Of a DNA stretch of 64,000 nt, positions 1 to 12,756 are shown piece by piece. Made by a program: the position numbers and the translations under genes. The DNA comes from Allodiplogaster sudhausi (Eukaryota; Nematoda; Chromadorea; Rhabditida; Diplogasteridae). Location: positions 2,327,001-2,391,000 of the forward strand of contig CALZFC010000045.1 in assembly GCA_945643635.1 (NCBI GenBank), given 5' to 3'. The notes under the pieces were generated by a model. It ran no database searches, had not been told where the DNA came from, and was given only the letters and a program-made list of their open reading frames with translations. Positions within the stretch are counted from its first letter, which is position 1. Each line of letters opens with the position of its first letter.

Positions 1-820
1 TTTCTGTTCTCTGCTTCTCTTGAAGCGGCCTATCTCTTCCCGCTCTTTCTCTGTCTCTCTCGTCTTCTCGCTCTCTCTCTCTCTCCATCTCCCTCTCTCT
101 CTCTCTCTTCCCGCTCTTTCTCTGTCTCTGCCGTCTTCTCGCTCTCTCTCTCTGTCTCTGGCCACAAAGGGAGCCATCCGGATCCCCCGGAAGGATCATT
201 TCTCATCGAGTCCCCCTGCGTTCCTTGCTTGACCTTGCCTGGCTAATGCTTGCGACAATGCTGTCTGTACCTTCTTCCTTCTCTGGTCGGCTCCTCTTGG
301 CAGCAAAAAGTAAACATTCGCCATTTGTATGTATGAGCTAAATGGCGAACGAAATCGCCTTCTCTCCTTGGCAGAAAATCCTATTCTTCTCTGTTTCCAG
401 ATCTTCTTCCTACTCTCTCCCTCCCTCTTTCTATTTCTCTCTCTCTCTCTCTTTCTATCTCTCCCCTTTTGGGAGATGGATATGGAAAGGCGTACAGAGC
501 ATTCAGTCGCCGTCGAGCCCGAACAGTTTCATTCATGTATGCGTGGGAGTAAGGTGTGAGAGGAAAGAGAGAGAGAGAGGGAAAGAGGGAAGGAGAGAGA
601 GAGAGTTAGACAGCTAGAGAATTAGGTAGATGCAACCTGGTCGGATGTGCGAAATTTGACAAGGCGCCGATAAAGGGCAGAGCAGGACTCTGCACTTTTG
701 AGGAGGAGGAGGCAATGGCCTTCACAATCCAATTCTAGTCAGTTTTGTGTATGCACGAACACGATTACGATTACGTTTGTGATCCTTGTTTCTCTTTCTC
801 TCTTTCGCTCCTTTTCTCTC

Positions 821-863
<43 letters not shown>

Positions 864-3147
864 GTCCGAAATGTCTCCGGATATCTTCAACTTGTTGATT
901 GCGTCTCCCAGGTCATGACCCGGATTTTCTGCTTCCGGACGTCAAACACGGCAATGCATTCTGTAAGACACACGGGCCAAGTCGTTTCACGCTTCCTGAA
1001 CTCTTCTCTCTTTTTTCTGGCTTCTCGAAGTGGAAAAGTGCATTGAAATGGATAAGAAACGAAGAAGAGATTTTCTGAGCCGGGCCAGAGAACGGTCCAG
1101 AAGGGGGGCCATTTGTATTTCCGAGGTGGTGATTAGGCAAGGCTGCTGTGGCCTTCTCTTCCGACACGCTTGATCGACGGGTGAAATGATCACTTGCGAG
1201 ATTCGTAAAAAGAACCAACGAGTTACGATACTCTCTGTGCGAGGAATTCCGACCGTTTACTGCCTTATAACAACAACTGATTGGGCCTCTGTTCTTCTTC
1301 TTCTTCTTGGCTAAGGAAACATTAGCAGTTGCTTGCCAAAGAGTGAGACAAAGCTGCCAAGTTCAGTCATGTGAGGAGGAGGAGGAACAGATGATGGCTG
1401 GTGTTTAACGATGAATACAAATGCACTGATAGGAACGGAGGGAGAAGAGAGAGAGTCGAGAGAGAAGAGGGAGAGAGAGTGAAAAGACAAAGTGGCAGAG
1501 TAGACATCGAAAAAGGTCTTCGGCTGCTTCTTGCCACAGCATCATACTAACGATGTTTCGATTCGCTTTATGGGCCCGTTTGTCTAAATCACGAGGAAAC
1601 AAGACTTTTTTCTCTAGGTACATAAATGGTGGGCCCTCTATCTATCTCCCCCTCTCACTTTCTCTCTCCGTCGCTCTCTTTCTGCACTACCTTTAAACTT
1701 TTTTTGTGCAAGTTGTTTCTCTGAATTCCTTGCTCAGTTGATCATTCACCTCGCTGAGAGAATAATTAGCATTCCTGCTCGAGAGTATGGATGCGTATGA
1801 TCATAATGTGAAGAAACGGCTGCAGCTTTCCTTTACTCGTGAAGATGTCGGTTCAAGATCTCGTCAAACTTTTTCCACGGACTGCCAGGCGCTCGTTACG
1901 AGCCTTCTTCTTATCGTCACGCTCGAGATGAGCTCCTTGATTCTCCCTTCTTCTCTGCTGGACTCTCTCCATTCCTCACTCACTCTCTCCCTCTCTTTTT
2001 CTCTTTCTCTCGTCACTCTCCTCCGTCACAAGACTCAATGTTTGCGTGTTAATAGCCTGATCCTCCCCTCCCCTGCCATTCACCATTGCAACTTCCAACT
2101 TCCTTCCTCTTCATTTCAGTCCAGCTTGCAATGGCTTCTGAGGATGCCTTTCGCCAGTTCCTATCGAAGTAAAAGGAGCACCGCCAATCAGCCTCTCGTG
2201 CTGAAAGATGCTGTCGAATACAAAATCTTTAAAAAAAAAATGCAAATAAATGATGACTAACTGATTAGTTAGCATATGAATATAAAGTAATGAATACATA
2301 TGTATGTATGTACATATATGTAAATTGCCTTCGTTCTCCTCAGCTTGTCGGCTTTTTCGCTGTTGCTCTGTCCATCCTCCATTCACTGCTGCAAACCTTG
2401 GCTGTTGCCATCGTCGTGGCTCTCTTTCCTCCCTCTCCCGCTTTATGAAGCGTAAAGAGCGAAGTGTTCATGCAGAGTCGGCCTCGCCTTTCCTTGTGTG
2501 TCTGGGAGATTTCCTTTTCTTCTTCTCTTTTCCACTTCCTCTCTCTCTCTCTCATTCTCTTCCTCGGTCTTATTGCCCTATTCCGCTCCACCAATCTCTG
2601 TTAACTTCTCACTTTTATCTTGTTTCCTATTTTTATCCTGGAGAAAGAAATTTCAAAAAGTCAAAACAATCAGACTGTCTACTTCTGCTAAAATCAAAAG
2701 AATATGTGCGGTCAAGCAAGCTCATTTTCTTTCCAGTCAGAAATGTAAAAATAATAATAATAATAATAAAAGTATTCATAGTTTTGTCTTCTTCCTTCGT
2801 TGCGACAAGATAATGCGCAATGTTTTGAACAATCTTGGCAATAAGCTGTTCACCTCATTAATTGTTGCTTTTGGTTGTTGCAAATATCAAAAAAATTACA
2901 TAAATAGCAGCACGAGTGCAAGTAATACAGCATCATTATTGCTTCCTCGTCCGCTCTGAAAACTCATAATTTTCTATTGCTACTTCTCTTCCAACGATTA
3001 TAAGTGTAACTTAGATATGTACATTTTCATGAACGGATTCACATAATGAATTCTATGTAAGTGGAAATGGGAAACAATTTCTCGGAAATCTATAAAATAA
3101 GATTCTTGCCCGACTTCCTTCCTGCGAGGCTCCCCCCCCCCTCATGT
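1..3147. other. Gene-poor stretch rich in CT repeats
   Basis: Mostly CT/GA simple sequence. Two places look faintly exon-like on the plus strand: an ATG at 1842 opening MSVQDLVKLFPRTARRSLRA, and a stretch after CTCCTCAG at 2342 reading LVGFFAVALSILHSLLQTLA before a stop at about 2446. I could not join them in phase. Confidence 0.4.
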
Positions 3148-5288
3148 TCAATGCGCTCCAGTGCATGACTCGTAAGTGGGAATGACGTATTTGATATTGA
3201 TGAAGGCGTTCGGTCCTCCTAAACACAAGAGAACTCACTCTTTTTACAGCTCCTAAAACTGTCTTATCTCTGTGTCGTTGAGTGTGTAGCATTCTCACTT
3301 TTCCTAACTTCTCCCCTTTGTCAGCCACGAGAGGACTGCCCTTCCTCTCTTCATACTCTACTCATTAGCACCTAGAGATAAGACATCTCTCTTGGTGGTG
3401 ACAAGAATGGTTGAAAGTTGTTGTAAGCAGTGAAAAGAAAACTTGCAATGTTGCGAGAAAAGAAGAAGGAAGTAATACATGGCAGGGCTAAAAGAAAAGT
3501 TGTGTTCCATTAATCAACACCCACCGGTTCGCTCCAGCTCGTTCAGGGTGCTTTCGATTACCTCGAGCAGTGGACGACCACGTGAGAACGCTATGTCCAG
3601 TTGCACTCCTCCGAAAGCGAAGGCTCCTGTAGAGTGAGAGAGAGAGAGGGAGTTAGAGAAAGAAACAGTGAGAAAGAGGAAGAGAAGAGGTGTGAAAATG
3701 AGTGGCAGTAAGATCGAGATGCCTGATAGAGAGAAGTGATGTTGGAACTGAATATACAACTGTTCGCAGAGGAGAGCCGAGAAGGCGCGTTGCAATGTTT
3801 GTATAAAGAAAAAGATTCTAATCTCCCTCTCGGCGCATGTCAAAATATAACTAAAATATACTCTGAAACCAGCGTGACCGGAGTGTTCTCACGAGGCTGA
3901 AAAGGCAATCGCATGACCGAATCAAAGAGGGGAGGAAAAAGGGATGAGGAGATGGATGAAGTGGCTAGGAAGAGGCAGAAGAAAACAGAAGAAGAACAAT
4001 CTTCTGTGCCATCTTCCGTTTTATGTTCGCGGACAAATTTCCAAGATATCATATTAAAAATCTTCTCGATTTTCGCGATTTTTATATATTTATATAACTT
4101 TAAGAAAATAGACATCCTCTTCACTGCAAAATGTTCTTCATAATCGTGATAATAATAAGTAAATCAGAAAAGACGAACTGAGCGGCGGGAGCAGCTGGCG
4201 ATAGAAGGGAACGAGCGCGGGGCCCACGGCTCCGGCGCGAGCGAGGCGCGAGAGGATCGACAGGGCGTCGCGCTTCTTCTCCGCGTTCAGCGAGTAAAGG
4301 GCAGCACGCAGTCCACGCACCTGACGAAGACTACTCGCAAGAGTTAAAGAGGGCCGAATCAACTGCAGCATCTTTGCACTTCTTTCATATAAACGGTTGG
4401 CTTTATATTATATATACCGATTTATATCCTAAAAGCCAAAAAGGCTGTAGTTCGTGAGAAGAAAAGAGAAAGCTGACAATAGAAGGAAGGACGTTGATGA
4501 TAACGGCCGGGTGGCAGTGCACGTCGAGGAGGTCATTCATGCCACGCTCAGCCACGAAGCGGTAGGGCTACAGATTGGCATTCATAATGTAATCGAATTT
4601 CAGTAATGTTGCCATTTTGGTTTGAGTTATAAAATAATCGACTAATTAATTAAATGATAAATATTTTTGAATGTTAACCTGATCCATGATGGGCAACCCT
4701 GAGGCGAAGACGGGAAAGAGGGCCTGCAGTTGCTCGGCATTCAATGCACTTGGATCGATCAACCATCTGAAGGATGAGAGTGGAATGCATAATATGCTTT
4801 ATTTATAACTAGAGAGGGGACTAAGCATGGAAGTCATTTGAAACAAAGGAGAGAATAATTTCTTCTCTTCCTTACCGTATAGCCTTTGGCCGCTCTCCGG
4901 CTGCGCCGTGGATGAGGCGGAGAGGAAGGTCGTTGCGGTCATAGAGAAGACGGAAGCGGAGGCAGTCTTCACTCTGAGAGAGAGCGTGAGAGAGTGGAGA
5001 GCAAATGAGAAGCAGGAGAGAGTCTTTGAGTGAGAATGAGAGAGAGGGTTGAAAGAGAGATAATAACGGTATTAATCAAATCGAAATAGGAATCAATTGT
5101 AGGCAGTGCTCGAAACTGTCTTAACAGATTAATTCTTTTCTTTGCCTGACCCTTTCGTGCTGGAGTGCGACGATGGAAGACGCGGTGGCCGCGCGCGGTC
5201 GCATCGTGCCAGACGACGCACGCGGCAGAGAGGCAGCACGTGTGCCACGCTGCAGAGTCTGCGTACTGAAGGGAGGAACCTGGAAGAA

Positions 5289-5335
<47 letters not shown>

Positions 5336-5387
5336 TAAAGAGAGAGAGAGAGATAAAGAAAGAGAGAGAGAGAAAGATAGAGAGAGA

Positions 5388-5425
<38 letters not shown>

Positions 5426-6824
5426 ACGATTGAGAGGGATATGGAACGAAACAGTTGTGCCTACTGAGAACTCGTATTAGGACATAGATGAGTAGAAATG
5501 TCGTCAAAGTAACACACAAATAGACGGATCATCAAAGGAAAAGCACGTAAATATCCCCCATAAATGCGTATGCGAACGAGGGATTGAAATGATCTACGAG
5601 ATTACGGATAACTGTCATGAGATATTGCCAAGGAGATTAGAGCAGACAGAGAAGCTAAGGAAGAAGCCAGGAATGGCTGAATAGAGAAATGGATGACGTC
5701 AGCAGAAAAGGGTAAAGCTCTTCAGCTGGCGTCTGTTCAATACAAGACTCCGCTCAAAAATAGCTCTCGTCCTAACAGGCGTCCCTGCTTCATTAGCTGC
5801 TGATTCTCAGTGGCCTACTAATCATATAAACCGCGAGGCCTCTTTGTGGTGGAGCGAGGAGTCGGAGTAAACATAAAAATAAAAAATTGTCGAGAAAAAA
5901 GTGACGCTAATCAATAGAAGAAAAAGGGGGAATTACGACGAGAACTCGCCGTAGATTCGGAACGTGATAATTAGAATAGAGAAGAGAGGGAGTGAGGAGA
6001 TATACTTAGCAGCGTTGTAGTTTTATTGTTTTGAAAGATAAATAAAAAAATAAAAAATAAAATAAAAAAATAAAAGCATTCAACGTAGTGGACCTCTCTG
6101 GTGAGCGACCGCCTCGGCTGCATGAGTTGCGTGTCGCGGATGTTGTCCTTGACTATGTCGCGAGCGTAGCCACGGCGAGGCTGACGCAGCTTGTCTTCGT
6201 CCTCGTCAGGGAAGAGGATCTAGAGAGAGAGAGAGGGAGACAGAGAGGAAGAGGAAGTGCGAGAGAGAGAGAGGGGGAGAGAGAGAGATGATGATGATAA
6301 GAGGCTTAACATTGATAGAAGTGATATTGCCCTAGATGAGATTAAGCAGAATACGATCAAAGAAGTGGGAGAAGAAGCCAAGGAGGTGGATGTGAGGATT
6401 CCGGGTGCCAACGGCACGAATGACACCTGGCCATGTTATGCATGATCCTTCTCACTCTCTTTCCCTTCTCTCTCTTTCTCTCTTTTTCACTCTCTCGCAC
6501 CCATCCGAATGAAATTTGACGAACATCGTGACTAAGGCCATGTGACGTAAGCAGAACACGCAATTCTGCATTCTCGATTAAATGACGGCCAACTTAAGAC
6601 CTGGAGACCATTTAGATAAGCGGATATTTTATGGCAAGTTAGATAGGTTTCGAAGGTAAAGACATGATAACTTCCCCCCCCCTGTGACCCTCACTCACCT
6701 CGAGCGGCTTGCGGATCCGGCCGCGCACCGGCTGCTGCTCATCTGGATGCTTCCGACACTCACGCGGAATACGTGCGAAGGCGCCGCGGTGGGGAGGAGG
6801 AGGCACGTTTCCCTGATGAAGAAG

Positions 6825-6867
<43 letters not shown>

Positions 6868-7113
6868 AGAAGGACAGTGATGAAAAGAGAACAAAAGAAA
6901 TTAAGTACTAAGCTGTCTGGTTACGTTTGAAAAATTAGGAATATCTTGAAACCATTTCGAAATCAATCATCAATTACAAACATAGCTGCTCTTCTTCCTT
7001 GATTCCTTCGGCTTCTAGTCCTTTATTTCATTTTCATAACGATGAAAATATTTCCGTGAATTTTACTAACTTTTTAATTAGATCTCACTCACATAAATCC
7101 GATCGGCGATCAT
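3148..7113 (-). CDS. PACRG: PACRG-like (parkin co-regulated gene) protein
   Basis: PACRG is an inner-junction protein of axonemal doublet microtubules, with signalling roles in non-motile cilia. Six phase-consistent exons form the conserved core: 4876-4973, 4679-4766, 4478-4567, 4179-4320, 3525-3626 and 3148-3218, giving 196 residues. The match to the family is direct: LLYDRNDLPLRL, then PYRFVAERGMNDLLD, VGPALVPFYRQLLPPL, and the C-terminus AFINIKYVIPTYESC before the stop. Upstream exons 5146-5265, 6094-6219, 6699-6812 and 7093-7113 are open and join in phase, starting MIADRIY; they would give about 323 residues. These are less certain: the N-terminus is not conserved in this family, and the 5146 exon needs a GC donor and yields an odd Cys/Ala-rich stretch. 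Introns carry long CT tracts on the coding strand. The gene lies 0.7 kb downstream of the channel gene, on the same strand. Confidence 0.85.
5284..5421 (+). repeat. (GA)n tract with interspersed AAAG/ATAAAG
   Basis: Nearly uninterrupted purine run in a PACRG intron, immediately upstream (on the coding strand) of the acceptor at 5266. Confidence 0.95.
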
Positions 7114-7808
7114 CACTGGGGATATCGGGAGTATTCTCAGAGTTTAGCTTCTCTCGGCCTTCTTGCTTTGTTGCGATGGAGGGAAGGCGGAAAACGAAGG
7201 TAGTATAGCAATGTGGCTGCTGGGTCTCCACTCCTCGCATGACCGAATCATAGGGCTTCCATCTCAGGGGGGGGGGAGGATGAGAGAGAAGGAGGGAGGG
7301 AGACGGTGAGAAAAAGAAGGGAGATAGAGAGAGAGCGCTGGGAGAAAGGGAGAGAATCGAGAAAGGGAAAGAACTCAAGAAAGGGAGAGAAATTTGGAAG
7401 GAGAAGGAGCAAGAAGGAAGGATCTGAGAGATTTCGACCGGGCCACAGCGGCCAGCCCTGCTATTACGTGCCGTAGCATGAGAGTGAAGAATAAGGTCAT
7501 GAATGGACGGCAATTTCGCATCCAAAACGCATATCTACATATATAAAGTTATTTGAAGTGTGTAACAAAGATAAATGAGATTTCCATTTTACCACTTTTA
7601 TCACATTACAGCCACATGTAATAATGATATATTAAATTATTAACAATTAAAAAATACATTAAAACAATAATAAGACCATTGATTCACGACAACATACTGT
7701 CATACATAAGATACCGGTGTAAGAAAAGAGTGTTTGATATTGCATTGTCAGTTGATGGCGGAAGAACCCGTCGACGCTGATAAGCAGACTAGAAAGAATG
7801 AGAAAAGA
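7114..7808. other. Spacer between channel and PACRG-like genes
   Basis: Holds the channel's presumed 3' UTR (AT-rich at 7540-7730), then a GA-rich block. A minus-strand ATG at 7525 opens MDAKLPSIHDLILHSHAT; it could be an upstream exon of the PACRG-like gene, but no in-phase join is evident. Confidence 0.4.
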
Positions 7809-10800
7809 TTAAGACTTGGACATCGCGTCCTTATCGAGGTAGATGCTCCAGTAGGCAATGTTGAACATGATGAAGGCAATCGGGAAGATGATCCTGGAAG
7901 AAGACTCTCTCTCTCTCTCTATCTTCTCTCTCTCGTTTATTTTCTTTCTCTCTACTCTCTCACTTCCCTCCAATCTCTCTCCACTGTCTAACCTCGCGAT
8001 AATGTCGATCCGCTCCGCCCTTCCCCGTGAGGAGAGCACACTGCACCACCGGACGAGCTCGACCCTCCGCCGCTGGCCGACGTACACCAAATCGGCCGTG
8101 TCCTGTGCAATTTACGTATTCTTTTCATTTCACAAAACACACCGGAAGTGCACTTTGAAAGGTTTGCACACCTCAAATGTCCACTCGATGGACTCGTGCG
8201 TGGCTGCCCGGGGGGGTCCATCGCCGTTGCCAGCCGGGCCATTGCCGTTGCCGCCTGAACAGGAAGAGATGAAGCAGTGCCAATGAAGAGACTCTAGAAG
8301 GGCAGAACCTGAATGCATTCGTGCTCCCGCATTGCCGACCACTACATCCATCAGCTCAATGCTCTCTTCCTCGCGCAGCTCTAGCGACTTCTTGCGTCGC
8401 AGTCGTAGAAGACGCTACAAATAAATTTTTTTAAGCTTTTAAAAATACATTCAGTTATTTAGAGTTTCCGTCCTGACTCGCGCCGACCTTTTTCTCATGA
8501 GGCGCGAAGGCGTTGAGTGAAGAGGGAGAGTTGAGAGCCTGTCCCACCGACTGGAAGTACGCCTCCGACTCGATCACATTCGACAGGCGACTCCGATTGC
8601 ACGCGGCCTTCCGCATCTGCCTGTGGTTAGTAGTAGGATTATTTAAGCTGAACGAATACACAAAAACACACTTTTTGACGCAATTACAGAATAATATATT
8701 TTTTAAAGAAACTAAAAATTGAAAAAAAGAAACCTGTGCTCGTCGACAATTCCCAAATAGTTAACGACGGCGTATTCGATTAGAGAGAAGAAGATAAACA
8801 CTAAATGGGAATAGAGTATTTCTCTTATTATTTCTCGATTATATTTTCTCTCATTCTTTCTCGCTCTACCTGCCTTTCTTTCCTTGGCTCACTGTCACTC
8901 CATCTCTGTCTGTCTCTCTTTCCCTCTTCCTCCCCTTCTCTGCCTCTCTCATTCTCCCAATCTTTCTCTTCATCTCTCTGTTTCCCTCTCCATCTCTGTC
9001 ACTCTCTCTCTACTAACCAACGCAGGCGCCAACCCAAATGTCGATCGACTTTGCGTATGAAACGGGTGGAAGATTCGAGTTGATTGCTGTGAAAAGAAGT
9101 AAAATGAAAATAATAGAAGAAACTGTTCAAGATACAAACGAACTGACTGAATAAAATGAATAAAACATGTAATGAAATAGAAAACAGTTGCTAACCATGG
9201 GAAGTGGTGATCATGGTTAGAAGAGTGACAATCGCAAGAGGAACACGCGCTGCCGTGCTCTTCCAGTCAATCCAGTATGACACCCACGCAACGCCCACCT
9301 GGGAAGGAGTCATTAGAGAGGAGAGAGAGAGAGAGAGAGTAGGAGAAGAGTGGAGAGTTGAGAGAATTGAAAGAAACCAGCATAGAAGACGGGATGTAGA
9401 GTTGGAGAAGGAAGAAGGAGAAGACGCGCGTGAGTCGAAGATCCACTCGAAGACACGAATACGTTCCTGAAGGCAACTTCTACTCACTTCTCCACTTTCT
9501 CGTTCTCTCTGTCTTTGTCTCTGGGTTTCTTCTCTCTCTCCCTCTCTCCTCTCTCTCTATCTCTCGCTCTCTTTCTCCCTTGCTCTCTTCCGCCGACCAG
9601 TGTTGGTGCTGGAGTGGCAAGTCGAGTTAGTAATGGATGTGATGTTGAAGTTGGGGAGTGCTCCATTGGCAGTGTCATGAATTCGAAGAGGCTCAAGGGC
9701 GCGCCACTCGTAGATGATGTCGTTTGTAGTGTACGCGTCTGTCCAATCATGGCACTTTTCATCCCCTTCACCATTATTATTTATGATTCTTTCGCGTTTT
9801 TACATGGCCACATCCCACATATAAAATGAAATATGGAAAGAAAGGAGATATTATTGAGTGTTTTAAGATTACAATCACTTACAAGAAGCAAAGTCGATGA
9901 CGCAATTCTGGACGTCCATTGGGTAGGTCAGCAGATTCATCGAGCACGACAGATGAAGGGTCAATCTTAAATCAATCGAATACTCAACAATCGACGAAGA
10001 AAGAGAAGAATAATGAAGTGAAACGAGAAGAAATGGTGATAAGGGTAAGAAAAAGCAGCTGACCTCCTGTCGTACATCAACTTGCCATCCGAGCGAATCT
10101 TGACGAAGCGATTTTCCTGAAAGAGAAACCGAAAGTTCCAGTCAATACATGTAGTATAAGTATGTATTTCTTTTATTATATATTAGTTCACATTTCTTTC
10201 ATTTTTATTAATTAATTAGGCGATTTATGAATAGAAAAATCGATGATAAGTTCTGACCTGATCGAGCAGATGGTACCAGCCGTTCTTCTCGTTCTGGAAG
10301 AAGGTGTCCGGAATCCAGAGACGCTGATCACGCGCCACGTAAATGTACTCAAAGTTACGAAAGTCGGGCGAGAGCGAACGGTGCTTCTGCAAATTACAGA
10401 TAATACTTACATTAGTTGTATTAAATGATAGCAACAAAGTGAGAGAGTGCCAGACATGCAGAGGCGACTTCTCGTCTTCAATGAATCGAAGTCGATCGTC
10501 GAACCACTCCTGTCTGATTCGGAATTGCGCCACAAATTCCTAAACGGAACAAGAAACATGTTTAAAGAAAAACAGCGAAATCTCGAAAGAGCGAGAGTTA
10601 CCATATTCTTCTCGGAGACGGCGGAAATCGAGCGAATGTTGAGGCTGGTCGTGACGATGACGGGACCCTCTGTGAAATGTATTTCTTTAAAAGGAAGTTA
10701 TAGATTTATTTTACATTTTGTTACCAGTAGATGAGATTTACATACATAATAATTGCCACAAGAAATAATTTAATAAAAAAAGTTTGTATTAATGAAGGCG

Positions 10801-12352
10801 TGTTGCTGACTGGTGTCATTGTACGGCGTCCTGCCTGAGGGCCGCACGGCCGGGTCGTAATCCTGCAGCAGATCGCACACGGTCATCTGCTCACGCCATG
10901 CTTGGTAGTTCGTCGTCTTCCGATCAAAGGCTGTTCGCTTGCTGAAAGAGGGAAAAGAGTGATAAAAAAGAGAGAAAGAAGAATTAGCGGAGAGAAGGAG
11001 TGAGAATCTTTTTGACATAATAGAAGAGAGAGATAAAAGATTTTTTGTATTTGAAAATAGCTTCTATTATCTTCCATTGATGTAGCCTAACCCATATTTG
11101 CTACATCATATCTTTAATTTTTTTCTCAAATCTGTAATACCATGGTATAGAATTTTCTGTTTCGAAATGTGGCTACACTCACGTTTACGTTTTCTGTTCT
11201 CTTGATGCATACCTTTTCTCGTTCTCTGCACGGCATCGGCGGACACCAATGAACAAGCTGAGAAAGCCAAATCCGCACTCGCGAAACTATGCTAATTCCA
11301 GCTGTCAGAGAATGAAAAAGAGAGAAAGAGATATAGAAAGAGATGATAGACAGAGAGAAAAAGAAAGAGACGATAGCGAAAGAAAGAGAGATTGAGACCG
11401 GGTGAGAGAGAAGAAGAGATGATAGAAAGAGAGCGAGAGAGAAAGAAGAAACGGGAGATGATAAAAGCTAGACCGCATTTCTGCAGGGAAATAACATTGA
11501 GCGTTGGAAAAAAGTTTATTCGTAGTCATGAAACGAGTGCCGAGACAAGGAGAGATAGATATGTAGAGTAAGAGAGGTTGAAGAGTTTTGAAGAGAGGCT
11601 CTGAAAGAAAAAAAGAAAAGGAAAATAAAGAGGGAAAGAGAAAAAGAGAGAGAGAGAGACGAAGAGAGATAGAGAAATAGAGAGAGAGAGGGAGAAAGAG
11701 AGGGAGAGAGATAGAGAAGTGCAACATTTCAGTAACCCGAGGACGTCACATGTCCGAGGTTCTCTCCTTTCAATGATTAGCGTCATCAACGCAACGTTTC
11801 CGTTTTGAAGAACATAGAACTACTAGCAATTGCATTACGCATGAGCACACTTACACATGTATCTATATACATACATACATATGTCTAATTTATTTGCTAG
11901 ATGTGCATGTTAATAAATCTTATTATTTATTTTTCCTGAAGGTGTTCGAAGGAAAGATCTCCAAATTCCGAAGGAAACCGAAGAATTCGTATTCCAGCAG
12001 CAAGATCTTTGATCGAGTGAGACGGAAATTGATACTCGAGAAAGGGAGTTGGAGAACCAATAATATTTTTTTTCCGAAAAGAACGGTGTTTGTGAACCTT
12101 CAATCTGACCATGAGATAGATTTGCTGATTAATCAAAACAGATGAAAATGACCTTGCATTATAGATTCTAGACAATCAATTCTGGGCATTCTTCGTGCCG
12201 TTTCCCCCTCCACTCAACTTCTTCTCTTCATTCTTGTCGACACTCGAAAGCGAGGTGACAACACAGCTTGAATAGGCCAGTTATTTTGGCAGAGCCCAAC
12301 CACAGCGCGGAAAAGCCGCTTTGCTCCCGGTGGTCGGAGTAACAAAGAGACA

Positions 12353-12388
<36 letters not shown>

Positions 12389-12588
12389 CAGAGAGAGAGG
12401 GACTGAGAGAGAATAGAGTGTCGCAGAGTAAGACAGTGACAAAGAAGGAGAGAAGAAGGCATCATGGAGAGAGACTACGGATGCATATAAAGGTGAAAAA
12501 GAGTGGTAGAGAGAGAAAAAACACAAAAGCTTGGAAGAGTTCCGGGGCTTGAGTGGATTCCCGGTAAAGAGAGAGGGAGGAGGAGGAG

Positions 12589-12629
<41 letters not shown>

Positions 12630-12756
12630 AAAGTTGTTCGTACCAATTTGCGCGCTGTCTCTTGCGAGCGGCGACGTCTGGCGTAGCGAGTAGTAGCAGC
12701 ATGAGAAGGAGGAGAGCGACCAGGTAGACGGCGCGACATTTGATTCGGCAGACCAT
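7809..12756 (-). CDS. Anion-type Cys-loop ligand-gated ion channel subunit (GluCl/glycine-receptor-like)
   Basis: Subunit of a pentameric neurotransmitter-gated channel at the plasma membrane. Eighteen exons join in phase to about 563 residues: 12644-12756, 11213-11257, 10811-10941, 10602-10669, 10456-10539, 10258-10386, 10064-10116, 9883-9965, 9598-9738, 9378-9466, 9196-9298, 9018-9086, 8734-8800, 8488-8620, 8309-8414, 8172-8254, 7993-8102 and 7809-7893. A Leu-rich signal peptide opens the protein. The extracellular domain has [12 protein letters not shown] and the 13-residue Cys loop ([15 protein letters not shown]). A second Cys pair ([14 protein letters not shown]) is typical of glycine, GluCl and HisCl receptors. 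M1 is near WVSYWIDW; M2 follows [18 protein letters not shown]3 is [18 protein letters not shown]4 is [17 protein letters not shown]. The M3-M4 loop is basic, then Gly/Asn/Pro-rich. AAR at the M2 entrance, as in GABA-beta and glycine-beta subunits, suggests anion selectivity. The ligand cannot be told from sequence alone. The first two exons rest on phase and signal-peptide logic only. Confidence 0.92.
12358..12398 (+). repeat. (GA)n tract
   Basis: Perfect to near-perfect GA repeat in intron 1 of the channel gene; a second tract lies at 12593-12620. Confidence 0.95.

Noticed and set aside
1787..2446. Small plus-strand gene with a hydrophobic C-terminus
   Set aside because: Candidate pieces (1842, 2121, 2342) cannot be joined in one phase with valid donors.
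8455..8661. Reading the channel exon at 8488 through to [10 protein letters not shown] as a C-terminus
   Set aside because: An in-phase donor (AAAAAG|GTCGGC) leads to four more exons that end in a proper M4, so the short version would be a truncated channel.
9196..9298. Loss of the Pro of the PAR motif as evidence of altered ion selectivity
   Set aside because: AAR at this position is normal in GABA-beta and glycine-beta subunits, so it does not by itself indicate a cation channel.
9267..9476. Single-exon reading through the channel's M1 region
   Set aside because: The apparent continuation after SSML is intronic; the donor GTTTCT and acceptor CCCAG restore the expected M1-M2 sequence.
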